NCBI GenBank assembly: GCA_964535835.1
Contig: CAZHUZ010000007.1
Location: 1 to 34,101 of the forward strand
Origin: JAPUDQ01 sp964535835
Lineage (GTDB): Bacteria > Patescibacteriota > Saccharimonadia > Saccharimonadales > Saccharimonadaceae
Direction: 5' to 3'
DNA length: 34,101 nucleotides
Part shown: positions 6,894-15,112 of the stretch, one piece after another
Layout: each line of letters starts with the position of its first letter
Numbering within the stretch: position 1 is the stretch's first letter
The notes under the pieces: model-generated
What the model was told of the DNA's origin: nothing
Database searches by the model: none
What the model saw: only the letters and a program-made list of their open reading frames with translations
Position numbers and translations under genes: made by a program

Positions 6894-7640
6894 ATGGAAA
6901 AAGGAACGGGACCAAAACCTCGCATAAATCTATTTGGGTATCTTGACGAGACGGGGCTACTACACTCACCAGCGACAGACAAGGTTTTTGGTCTTGGGCT
7001 TATCGTCTGCCACAATCCCAAAAAGCTACATCGTGACATCATAAATTTTCGTAACCGTCGCAAATACTATAAAGAATTCAAATCGACCGATATACGTATG
7101 CATAATCTGCGTATATACAAAGAGCTTATAGATGTCTTTATTAACTCTGGCAATGTCAGCTTTTCTGGCCTACTCTTTGATAAGAAGCAGCTAGATCTCG
7201 ACAAGTATTTTAAGGGTAACTACGAAAAAGCCTATGGGGTATACGTGGCAAAACTTATTGCTGACGCACTCGAAGAAGAGTCGAGCAAGGGCAGTAACTA
7301 TATCGTTGTGCTCGCAGACGACGTTTCTACAAGCAAGGACGATAGATTTGAGCAAGTTGTCAAAGAAAAGGTTAAGATGCGCCTGAGACGTAACGCCGTC
7401 TTTGGTGTTGCTCGGCTTGAGTCGCACGCTATCACCGAGATTCAAATGACCGATGTGCTACTTGGTATCGTCGCCTATGCGTTCAAGGTAAAGTTCGGCA
7501 TGGTCAAGGGTGAAGGTGCCAAGTTGAAGATGGTGAAATACCTGCAGAAGCAACTGGGAGCTAGTAAGCTTTCAGAAACGCAGAAAATAAAAAAGCGCGG
7601 AGGACTGCGCTTTAGTGTGGAGGAGTTCAATGCTAGGTAA
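6894..7640 (+). CDS. DUF3800 domain protein
   Basis: 248 residues. The N-terminal YLDETG motif (about 14-19) and the later RLESHAITEIQMTDVLLGIVAY segment (about 174-196), with acidic residues on hydrophobic strands or helices, match DUF3800. This family is predicted to have an RNase H-like fold and is common in phages, plasmids and defence islands. The function is not established. It precedes the large R-M-like gene by 129 nt, with a large dyad symmetry in between. A second DUF3800 protein lies at 14109-14957, so two copies bracket the R-M-like cluster. Leaderless promoter type. Confidence 0.85.
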   Translation: MEKGTGPKPRINLFGYLDETGLLHSPATDKVFGLGLIVCHNPKKLHRDIINFRNRRKYYKEFKSTDIRMHNLRIYKELIDVFINSGNVSFSGLLFDKKQLDLDKYFKGNYEKAYGVYVAKLIADALEEESSKGSNYIVVLADDVSTSKDDRFEQVVKEKVKMRLRRNAVFGVARLESHAITEIQMTDVLLGIVAYAFKVKFGMVKGEGAKLKMVKYLQKQLGASKLSETQKIKKRGGLRFSVEEFNAR

Positions 7641-7657
7641 GCTAAGGACAAATAAAA

Positions 7658-7712
7658 TAGATGGCGCTTTGGGTGCAATGATCATCGATGATCAACCCAC
7701 GCATTCCATCTA
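7658..7712 (+). repeat. Nested inverted repeat / compound hairpin
   Basis: Outer arms TAGATGG (7658-7664) and CCATCTA (7706-7712), middle arms TGGGT (7670-7674) and ACCCA (7695-7699), and a perfect 16-bp central palindrome TGATCATCGATGATCA (7679-7694) are almost concentric. No T-run follows, so it is not a typical terminator. It lies between the DUF3800 gene and the R-M-like gene. It could be an operator for a control protein (KilA-N is a candidate), an RNA structure, or a recombination site. Confidence 0.6.
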
Positions 7713-7769
7713 CTATTCAATGTTATCAGATTATGTCAATTTTGTCAAGAATCAGCACAAGGAGAAACA

Positions 7770-10700
7770 ATGAATCGAGATAACGAAGCTGCGAATGTAT
7801 CAAACATAAAAACTACAAAAGTTGTCTACCCTCAGATTTATTCGTACACCCTACCTGACATTCCCAAAAATGAAGGTGCACAAAAAATTGGATATACTGA
7901 GCGCGAAGATGTCGATAAGCGAATATATGAGCAGACACATACCGCAGCGATGAAGCTCAGATCGGAAAAGCTTTGGCATGCCCCTGCTTTTTTTGCTGAT
8001 AAGAAGACAGACTTCAAAGACTCTGATTTTCATAAATTTTTGATCAAGTCTAGTGTCGAAAATAGGCGCGATTTAGGCAAAGAATGGTTTTATTTTAACG
8101 GTACTCCAGAGCGATCAAAGCAGCTTTTTGATGACTTCCGTCAATACGGGTTTGCGGCGCTACAGACAGGCGGAGAAAAGACGCCGTATGAGCTTCGAGA
8201 AGAGCAACAATGTGCAGTCGATAAAGCACTCGAATATTTTCACTCACACCCAAACGGTGAGTTTCTCTGGAACGCTAAGCCGCGCTTTGGCAAGACGTTG
8301 GCGAGTTATGACTTGGCAAAGCAACTAGGTGCAACAAAAGTCCTTATCGTCACCAATCGCCCAGCCATTGCAAACTCATGGTTCGACGATTTCGAGACGT
8401 TTATTGACGGCTACTATTTTATCTCCACTACATCGTCACTGGCAGAGCGCAAGTCATTGACCAGGGAGCAATTCAACGCGATTGATGGTCTTGATAAAAA
8501 AATGATCACGTTTCTATCACTCCAAGATCTCAAGGGTTCCAGATATTTTGGAGGTGACCACGATAAGCTCAGCTGGGTCGCAGATCTTGAGTGGGATTTG
8601 CTCGTCATCGATGAGGCGCATGAGGGTGTAGATACTAGCCGTACTGGCGCAGCATTTGATTACATACAGCGCAGCCACACGCTCCACCTATCGGGCACTC
8701 CGTTTAAAGCATTGGCAAACCAAAAATTTGCGAGCGATGCTATTTTTAACTGGACGTATCTCGATGAGCAAAAAGCCAAGCAGCAAGAACTAAAGAGCCC
8801 AGAAGGCTACGGCCCACACACTGATCTGCCCGACCTCTGTCTATACACGTACCGCATCTCACAGATGATCTCACAAGAAGTAAACGAAGGTATCGAAATA
8901 GAAGGCGAGTCGCGCGATTATGCATTTGACCTCAATGAGTTTTTCGCTACGAAGAATCAGAAATTTGTGCATGAATCAGACGTGAAAGAATTTCTGCGCA
9001 ATCTCAGTACAAATAGTAAGTATCCATTCTCGACACCAGAGCTGCGTGATGAACTACGTCATACATTTTGGTATGTGGGCAATAGAGTAGAGTCGGTCAA
9101 GGCGCTTGAGCAGCTGCTCAAGCAAGACGAAATCTTCAAACACTACAAAATAATCTTGGCGGCTGGTGACGGTCGGTCATTTGAGGAAGAGGAAGATGAT
9201 TTCAAGGGCAATGAAAAATCGTTCGACAAAGTCAAAAAAGCCATCGCCGAGAACGACAAAACTATCACGCTGTCGTGTGGCCAATTGACGACTGGTGTCA
9301 CGATCAAGGAGTGGAGTGCTGTGTTGATGCTTACTGACATCAAGACGCCATCGACCTACATGCAAGCGGCATTCCGTGCCCAAAACCCTTATAAATTTAC
9401 CGAAAACGGCGAATTCAAAGCCAAAAAATCTGCCTATCTCTTCGACTTTGCGCCGACACGCGTACTAGAGATCTACGATAACTTTGCAAACGGTCTCAAC
9501 CAAAAAACCGTCAATGGCGAAGTCACTGAGGCGGAGCGAAAAAACAACATCAAACAGCTGCTCAACTTCTTCCCAGTCATATCAGAGGATGTCGACGGAA
9601 AGATGGTCGAGCTCGATGCCGAAAAGGTACTGACCTTCCCGAATGCGTTGGCAGCTACCGAGATTGTCCAGGCTCGCTTCATGACGAATCTGCTCTTCAA
9701 CGACAATATTAAGGGAGTATTTCATTTTCCAAAAGAAGTTGAGGAAATCCTCGACAAGATGGACGTCGAGACCGGCAAGCGTGTCAAAAAAGATGATAGC
9801 AAGCTAGACCTCGATGATGCACGCAAGGTCGATGCCGCCAAAAAGACCAAAATTACCGAAAACACCGGCATCATCTTGGGTGAAAAGATCTACAGCGCCA
9901 ATATCGAGCGTATTGTCGATGGTGTTTTTGAATCACAAACACCCGACGAAGCGCTGAGTATCTTACCAGACAAAGTATCAGACCTAGTAGAGCCCGTCAT
10001 TGCCAAGTACAAAGAAGTCTACCGTGCGACAAACGCTGAGATAGACGAGCTGCGCGAGGAGACGACCGCGAAGATCAAGCTCGCCGTCGCTGAATATGAG
10101 AGCAGTGAGATAAAAGATCCCGAGGCGTTGAAACTGAGCCTGACGAGTGTTATCGAACGAGATTTAGTAGAAGCAAAAGTCGAGCAGCAAGAAACCAAAA
10201 AAGTCGAAACCGTGCAGAAGTCAAAAGAAGAGGAGGTTCGCGAGCACCTACGTGCATTTACCCGCACAATCCCAATGTTTGTCATGGCAAATGCATCACA
10301 CGATACGATTACCATCGATAATTTTGACGAGCAGATTAGTGACGAAGACTTCATAGATCTCACCAATATCACCAAAGCAGAGTTTCATAAGCTGCGCGAT
10401 GGATTTGATTATACCGACGACAGTGGTGCACGCAAGCGCTTCGAAGGCGTGTTTCACAAGTACAAGTTCAACGCCTCGATCGCCGAGTTTGTGGCTGAGA
10501 AAAACAAGCGTGCGAATTACTTTGACGAAAGTATCGACGAGGATATCTTTGAGCTTATACCGAACCAAAAGAACAATCAGATTTTTACCCCCAAAAAAGT
10601 GGTGAAAATGATGATCGATGGCCTCGAAAAAGAAAGTCCCGTGCTCTTCCAGCGCACCGACAGCACGTTTATAGACTTGTATATGAAATCTGGCATGTAC

Positions 10701-12029
10701 ATCACAGAGATTGTGAAAAAGCTTTTTGCCAACACTCGCCAGCACTATAGTAGCGATGCAGAGTGTCTCAAGCATATACTAGAGAACCAAGTATACGGTC
10801 TCGCGCCGACCGGAGTGCTACAGGGTATTACACAGAGTTACATATTTGGGTTTGACGACAATCATGATATTAGTAATAAGAACTTTAAGCAGCACGATCT
10901 ACTGCCAGAAGCAAAAGACGGTACGGCAGCTAAAAAACTTACAGAACTATTTGGGAATGGAGGAGATACTATGAAATTTGATGCAGTCGTCGGTAATCCA
11001 CCGTATCAAGAAATGATGAACTTAAACAAAATGTCACGCAGTATTTATCCTCAGTTTATCGAGAGTGCGCTGAGTGTTGGTGATAGCGTATCTTTGATCA
11101 TGCCAGCACGGTGGATGAGCGGTGAAGACGGGCCATATAAAGAGACTAGTGGCCTTGTTGACAAGATGAAGAGCTCCGGAATTAAACGTTTTGTCTTGTA
11201 TCCAAATTCGCAGGACTTGTTCAATGGAGTTGATATTAAGGGTGGTGTTTGCTATTTTGTTCTCGACAAAAGATACACTGGTGATGTCCACTACTCACTC
11301 ATCGAACACGGTAAAGAGCACGAGACGCGCACATCCTTTTCTAATAAGCTAGACAGCAATATCATCATTCGTTATCCAGAGCTTACAAGCATTGTAGAAA
11401 AAATTGACTACAGCGCCGTAGGCGCGAACTTCAAGGAATCCTTAGCTTCCATGAAGACACTTGTGTCTTCATGGAATCCTTACGGATTCATCTCCGATCT
11501 ATTCGTAAAAAATAATGAAAAAGTTGAACGAATTAGCGAAAATCGTCAAAAGGATGACGACTGGGAGGTCATAGGTCTGCTGAAAGGTAAACGCGTACGA
11601 CGCTTCATCCCACAGACTGCGTTAAAGAAAAACTACGAGGGTGCAATGGCCTATAAAGTATTACTTCCGCGAGCGAATGGAAGTGGCGTTTTTGGAGAGG
11701 TATTTAGTACGCCAATGCTTGGCGCGCCAATGCTTATAGCTACAGATACTTTCCTACAAGTTGGCCAGTTCGACAATACAAATGAAGCTGAAAGTTTACT
11801 GAAATACGTTAAAACAAAATTTTTTCGCGCTATGGTGGGTGTGAAAAAGACTGCAGTGTTCAACTATAAGGACGCATTTATGTTTGTGCCTCAGCAAGAT
11901 TTTACTAACAATTCCGACATCGATTGGACAAAATCAACTCCAGACATTGATCAGCAACTCTACAAAAAGTATGGACTGAGTCAAGAAGAGATTGACTTCA
12001 TCGAAACCCGTGTCAAGGCGATGGAGTAG
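7770..12029 (+). CDS. GIY-YIG + SF2 helicase + Eco57I-type N6-adenine methylase fusion (R-M enzyme)
   Basis: A 1419-residue single-polypeptide restriction-modification-like enzyme. In order: an N-terminal GIY-YIG/T5orf172-like segment (IYSYTLP then QKIGYTE, about 23-44); a SF2 helicase/translocase with Walker A AKPRFGKT (169-176), DEAH box (281-284), motif III SGTP (about 308) and QAAFRAQNPY (about 534); an acidic, coiled-coil-like linker (about 750-830); and a methylase region with FTPKKVVKMM (about 940), a degenerate SAM motif IDLYMKSGMY (about 967) and catalytic NPPY (1076-1079). The remaining ~340 residues should be the target-recognition domain. This differs from type ISP enzymes, which use an Mrr-type nuclease. 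AAGGAG (7761-7766) precedes the ATG. KilA-N and 'subunit M' genes follow within 2 and 18 nt. A strong inverted repeat lies at 11447-11476 in the recognition region. Confidence 0.9.
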   Translation: MNRDNEAANVSNIKTTKVVYPQIYSYTLPDIPKNEGAQKIGYTEREDVDKRIYEQTHTAAMKLRSEKLWHAPAFFADKKTDFKDSDFHKFLIKSSVENRRDLGKEWFYFNGTPERSKQLFDDFRQYGFAALQTGGEKTPYELREEQQCAVDKALEYFHSHPNGEFLWNAKPRFGKTLASYDLAKQLGATKVLIVTNRPAIANSWFDDFETFIDGYYFISTTSSLAERKSLTREQFNAIDGLDKKMITFLSLQDLKGSRYFGGDHDKLSWVADLEWDLLVIDEAHEGVDTSRTGAAFDYIQRSHTLHLSGTPFKALANQKFASDAIFNWTYLDEQKAKQQELKSPEGYGPHTDLPDLCLYTYRISQMISQEVNEGIEIEGESRDYAFDLNEFFATKNQKFVHESDVKEFLRNLSTNSKYPFSTPELRDELRHTFWYVGNRVESVKALEQLLKQDEIFKHYKIILAAGDGRSFEEEEDDFKGNEKSFDKVKKAIAENDKTITLSCGQLTTGVTIKEWSAVLMLTDIKTPSTYMQAAFRAQNPYKFTENGEFKAKKSAYLFDFAPTRVLEIYDNFANGLNQKTVNGEVTEAERKNNIKQLLNFFPVISEDVDGKMVELDAEKVLTFPNALAATEIVQARFMTNLLFNDNIKGVFHFPKEVEEILDKMDVETGKRVKKDDSKLDLDDARKVDAAKKTKITENTGIILGEKIYSANIERIVDGVFESQTPDEALSILPDKVSDLVEPVIAKYKEVYRATNAEIDELREETTAKIKLAVAEYESSEIKDPEALKLSLTSVIERDLVEAKVEQQETKKVETVQKSKEEEVREHLRAFTRTIPMFVMANASHDTITIDNFDEQISDEDFIDLTNITKAEFHKLRDGFDYTDDSGARKRFEGVFHKYKFNASIAEFVAEKNKRANYFDESIDEDIFELIPNQKNNQIFTPKKVVKMMIDGLEKESPVLFQRTDSTFIDLYMKSGMYITEIVKKLFANTRQHYSSDAECLKHILENQVYGLAPTGVLQGITQSYIFGFDDNHDISNKNFKQHDLLPEAKDGTAAKKLTELFGNGGDTMKFDAVVGNPPYQEMMNLNKMSRSIYPQFIESALSVGDSVSLIMPARWMSGEDGPYKETSGLVDKMKSSGIKRFVLYPNSQDLFNGVDIKGGVCYFVLDKRYTGDVHYSLIEHGKEHETRTSFSNKLDSNIIIRYPELTSIVEKIDYSAVGANFKESLASMKTLVSSWNPYGFISDLFVKNNEKVERISENRQKDDDWEVIGLLKGKRVRRFIPQTALKKNYEGAMAYKVLLPRANGSGVFGEVFSTPMLGAPMLIATDTFLQVGQFDNTNEAESLLKYVKTKFFRAMVGVKKTAVFNYKDAFMFVPQQDFTNNSDIDWTKSTPDIDQQLYKKYGLSQEEIDFIETRVKAME
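11447..11476 (+). repeat. 14-bp perfect inverted repeat inside the methylase specificity region
   Basis: Arms TTCCATGAAGACAC (11447-11460) and GTGTCTTCATGGAA (11463-11476) are exact inverse complements, separated by only TT. The same 10-mer GGAATCCTTA flanks it at 11435-11444 and 11473-11482. It is within codons ~1226-1236 of the R-M-like protein, near the entry to the putative target-recognition domain, and the frame stays open through it. Confidence 0.75.
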
Positions 12030-12031
12030 CT

Positions 12032-12889
12032 ATGGTTTTTAGAAAACGACAGATTAGTGTAAATCAGCAGCCAATTTCTGTAAAGCAGGTGAATGGTGAG
12101 GACTACATATCACTGACAGATATGCTGAAGAATAAAGATGGTGACTTTTTTGTGGCAGATTGGCTTCGCAATCGCAATACACTCGAGTTTTTGGCGGTGT
12201 GGGAAAGTATGTACAACCCAGATTTTAATTATGGCGAATTCGACGTAATTAAAAGTAAAGCTGGGCTCAATAGCTTTAAGATTAGCGTGAAGGAATGGGC
12301 TGAAAAAACTAACGCGAAAGGCATTGTCTCGAAAACAGGTCGGTATGGAGGCACCTATGCCCACCGTGATATCGCATTTGAGTTTGGGACGTGGATTAAC
12401 CCAACATTTAAGCTATATCTCATCAAAGAATATCAGCGGCTTAAAGAAAGCGAAACCAATCAGTACAACTTGGAATGGGATGTACGTCGTATGTTAAGCA
12501 AAACTAATTATCAGGTACACACCGATGCTGTGAAAGATAAGATTGTACCCAAGGTTCATTGGAATAAGGGCTTATTTTATGCCGATGAAGCGGATCTACT
12601 GAACGCCGCCTTGTTTGGCCAGACTGCAAAACAGTGGCGAGATGCCAACCCCGACAGGGCCTTTAGGGGTGAAAACATCCGTGATAGTGCAAGTATCAAC
12701 GAACTAATCATTATATCTAACCTTGAAAGCTACAACGCAACCTTAATACACGAAGGTCTAGAGAAAAAAGATAGATTCCTAAAGTTGCAAACTATGGCCC
12801 AGTCGCAACGGCTGTCTCTGGATGGGATAGACCCGATTCGCTCACTGAAGAAATTGAATAATCAAACGTATCTTGATGCTGGAGATTAG
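12032..12889 (+). CDS. KilA-N domain protein
   Basis: 285 residues starting 2 nt after the R-M-like gene stop. The N-terminal half is a KilA-N DNA-binding domain: GEDYISLTDMLKNKDGDFFVADWLRNRNT (about 24-52) and later GRYGGTYAHRDIAFEFGTWINPTFKLYLIKEYQRL (about 110-144), the family's hallmark C-terminal motif. The second half is a conserved extension often seen on bacterial KilA-N proteins near R-M genes. It likely binds DNA and regulates or assists the enzyme encoded upstream. The nested palindrome at 7658-7712 is a possible target (inference). No nuclease motif is visible. Confidence 0.9.
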   Translation: MVFRKRQISVNQQPISVKQVNGEDYISLTDMLKNKDGDFFVADWLRNRNTLEFLAVWESMYNPDFNYGEFDVIKSKAGLNSFKISVKEWAEKTNAKGIVSKTGRYGGTYAHRDIAFEFGTWINPTFKLYLIKEYQRLKESETNQYNLEWDVRRMLSKTNYQVHTDAVKDKIVPKVHWNKGLFYADEADLLNAALFGQTAKQWRDANPDRAFRGENIRDSASINELIIISNLESYNATLIHEGLEKKDRFLKLQTMAQSQRLSLDGIDPIRSLKKLNNQTYLDAGD

Positions 12890-12907
12890 CAGGCTTAGAA
12901 AGTATCT

Positions 12908-13909
12908 ATGAACTCCTTAAGCAACATTGATATCAGCGAAAACCAGCTGCGGAACCGCGGACGCGTGTTGGATATTCTGTTGATCGACCGTACGAGGTAT
13001 CGACCGAGTAGATTATCAAACATCATCTGGGCGACAGATAGCTACGAGAAGTATGGCAAAGACTACGCACCGAAGAGCCAGATGAGGCACGAACAAATCA
13101 CTGGCGCTAATGGTAAGCTAATCCAGCCGCGCGCCGCGAAAAGCAAAGAAGAGCAAAAATACCGCACGAAAGAAAAAGCTGAGGTATTCACGCCGCTAAA
13201 AATCGTGAAGGAGATGAACCAAGCTATAGACTGGTCAAGCAAAAACTGGCCGACGAGTGCCGACAATTGGGTAGACTATATCCAGGAGCTACGACTTGAG
13301 ATTACTTGCGGTGAGGGACCATTCATCACTGGCCGATATAATCCCACTGCAAACACTGGTGTAGTGATCGTACCGGCAAATCGTGTTGGGTTTCTAGACC
13401 GAAAGCTACAAACAGTGGGTGAATATGTGGCTACAAAAAAAGAATGGTTAGAGTATGCGGAAGTAGCACTAAAAGCAACCTATGGCTATGAGTGGCAGGG
13501 TGACAACTTGCTGATAGCCCGAGAAAACGTGCTGCTCAGCATGGAAGATTTCTACAAAGACTTTTGCGCAAATAAACTGAAACTCAAATCTAAGCAAAGT
13601 CTCACCGACGAGCAACTAGAGCATTTTGCCGAAATTATCAGCTGGAATATCTGGCAAATGGACGGGCTGAAATATGTGCGGCCGATGTCGTGCAAGCAAA
13701 CAACTCAAAAGCCAGACCAAGCACCAAAAGACCAACTGTCGCTACTTGCTATCGAAAAGCCGAAAAAGATCGTGGTGGAATGTGAAGGCTGCCGGACGAA
13801 TAATCCACTTGCTCACAGCGGCGTATACGCCAAGATCAAAGACTGGAACACCGGCAGGTTAGTGCGGTTTGTTGATTTAACATTTAATTCTAAAGATCGA
13901 GAAATATAA
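12908..13909 (+). CDS. Restriction endonuclease 'subunit M' family protein
   Basis: 333 residues, 18 nt after the KilA-N gene. It matches a family usually annotated as restriction endonuclease subunit M. Features include KEEQKYRTKEKAEVFTPLKIVKEMNQ (about 80-105), the LEITCGEGPFITGRY motif (about 130-144), GFLDRKL, YGYEWQGDNLLIAREN, and EIISWNIWQMDGLKYV near 250. The EVFTP stretch resembles the motif X region of N6-adenine methylases, but no NPPY motif is present, so it is probably not a complete methylase by itself. The C-terminal part has a CEGC Cys pair. It may be an accessory or specificity factor for the fused enzyme upstream; the exact role is unknown. Confidence 0.8.
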   Translation: MNSLSNIDISENQLRNRGRVLDILLIDRTRYRPSRLSNIIWATDSYEKYGKDYAPKSQMRHEQITGANGKLIQPRAAKSKEEQKYRTKEKAEVFTPLKIVKEMNQAIDWSSKNWPTSADNWVDYIQELRLEITCGEGPFITGRYNPTANTGVVIVPANRVGFLDRKLQTVGEYVATKKEWLEYAEVALKATYGYEWQGDNLLIARENVLLSMEDFYKDFCANKLKLKSKQSLTDEQLEHFAEIISWNIWQMDGLKYVRPMSCKQTTQKPDQAPKDQLSLLAIEKPKKIVVECEGCRTNNPLAHSGVYAKIKDWNTGRLVRFVDLTFNSKDREI

Positions 13910-14011
13910 ATGACAATTTACCGATCTTACTCTGATTACACAACGAGAGATGGAAAAGTTATCGAGAGCCTTGGTGAGATATACGTGCACATCGCTATAA
14001 AATTTAACTAA
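13910..14011 (+). CDS. Short ORF at the end of the R-M operon
   Basis: A 33-codon frame starting with an ATG that immediately follows the subunit M stop codon and beginning MTIYRSYSDYTTRDGKV. No ribosome site of its own is visible; translation would depend on re-initiation. It is polar with no recognisable domain and could be chance. The 70 bases after it hold only the promoter/terminator pair described separately. Confidence 0.25.
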   Translation: MTIYRSYSDYTTRDGKVIESLGEIYVHIAIKFN

Positions 14012-14049
14012 CTCTTGAATCTGCATAGACACGCTCATTGGGTCGTCTG

Positions 14050-14078
14050 TTGACTTTGCTGCCGCGGCTTGCTATATT
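14050..14078 (+). promoter_or_regulatory. Strong promoter with no gene behind it
   Basis: TTGACT (14050-14055), a 17-nt spacer and TATATT (14073-14078) with an extended TGC form one of the best sigma70-type promoters in the window. The expected start is about 14085, which is the first base of a terminator hairpin stem. Confidence 0.6.
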
Positions 14079-14083
14079 GAATG

Positions 14084-14127
14084 AAAAGACCGCACGGGAC
14101 CAGATGGCTCAAACGGTCTTTTTCTTT
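14084..14127 (+). terminator. Bidirectional terminator, possible ~40-nt RNA
   Basis: Stem AAAAGACCG (14084-14092) pairs with CGGTCTTTT (14114-14122) around a 21-nt loop, followed on the plus strand by TTTCTTTT. On the minus strand the same hairpin overlaps the last codons of the DUF3800 gene (stop at 14111-14109) and is followed by a U-containing tract. It therefore terminates both the R-M operon and the opposing gene. A transcript from the promoter at 14050-14078 would consist of little more than this hairpin. Confidence 0.65.
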
Positions 14128-14957
14128 TGAGTCTTGGATTTGCCTTTCCTTGTTACCTGAAATGGAGGCAGGCTCGTGATGCCGGCGACTTTTTGATAGT
14201 ATTTCTTTTTTACAGGATTTGTCATTGATGCAGGTTTAGTGAGCAGTTTTTTCTCAAATATCGTGATTAGTTTAGATTCGTATGAATTCTTCTCAAACTT
14301 TACGAGTTGGTTGTCTTGATGGTACTTACAGATGGCAGCGTAGCTAAAAATATCTGCTAACTGTATCTCTATGTCATCGTTGAGCTTGTTCGCAAAAGTA
14401 ACAGATGTAAGTATTTCGCGCACGCCAGAAAAGTCTGGGTTAACACGCTGCCAGTTGGGACTAGCGAGTCGATAAAATGCACTCAGATACAACGAATCAC
14501 GTTGAGCCGTGGATGACTCGTAGACAATGCGGCCATGTGCGCGATCTTGCGCATATAAAAATGCAAGGTAGTCTAGGAGGACAGCCTCATTTGACCTATT
14601 CAGGATAGTGTCTTCACGCCATCCAACGCGAAAAGCCCTAGCCTTGTCTACGACACTTGCAGTAACAAATATTGGCGCTGTCGACAGCAGCTGCAAAAAT
14701 TGTCTTTCAAATTTATCACCCAACAAGGGATTGTTCTTGAATATAGCAAACTCACCACGACGCTTACCAATCTCTTCTGAGTGAAGAACGACATTCGTCC
14801 TGTCCCAATATTTGAAACGCAGCTGATCAGCTTTGATCTTTAGAGCTTCTTGGTGTCCATCCTGGATAATAATACCAACAAGCACAAAGTGTTTTGAATG
14901 GTCATTTTTGTGCGGATGACCCGACTCGTCGATAAAAAGTTTATATTGCTTTCCCAC
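14109..14957 (-). CDS. DUF3800 domain protein (second copy)
   Basis: 282 residues from GTG 14957, chosen because AGGAGG lies four bases upstream and the family normally begins with a few residues before KLFIDESG; ATG 14975 is a longer alternative. FIDESG (about 8-13) carries the conserved Asp-Glu pair. Later NKLNDDIEIQLADIFSYAAICKY (about 190-212) matches the family's C-terminal motif with an acidic residue after a Gln-Leu-Ala. An RNase H-like fold is predicted for the family; role unknown. The tail is lysine-rich (KGKSKTQKKKTV), and its last codons form one arm of the terminator. It shares little obvious sequence with the DUF3800 protein at 6894 outside the motifs. Confidence 0.85.
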   Translation of the reverse strand: MGKQYKLFIDESGHPHKNDHSKHFVLVGIIIQDGHQEALKIKADQLRFKYWDRTNVVLHSEEIGKRRGEFAIFKNNPLLGDKFERQFLQLLSTAPIFVTASVVDKARAFRVGWREDTILNRSNEAVLLDYLAFLYAQDRAHGRIVYESSTAQRDSLYLSAFYRLASPNWQRVNPDFSGVREILTSVTFANKLNDDIEIQLADIFSYAAICKYHQDNQLVKFEKNSYESKLITIFEKKLLTKPASMTNPVKKKYYQKVAGITSLPPFQVTRKGKSKTQKKKTV

Positions 14958-15067
14958 ACACCCTCCTAGGTGCATTTACAATAGTGCTGTCCTACAGTGC
15001 AACTTTGCAAGCTACTATTCAATTATACCACAGATACATACATTTTATTTGACTAAAATCATAGAAA

Positions 15068-15097
15068 TTGATAAGCTAAGCACATCATAAACATAAT
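15068..15097 (+). promoter_or_regulatory. Promoter of the antitoxin-toxin pair
   Basis: TTGATA (15068-15073), 18-nt spacer, CATAAT (15092-15097). The expected start near 15104 leaves a leader of only about nine bases, containing GGTGGG-like sequence. As the first gene encodes an HTH protein, autoregulation at this promoter is likely. Confidence 0.5.
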
Positions 15098-15112
15098 CGG
15101 TGGGCGAAGATT

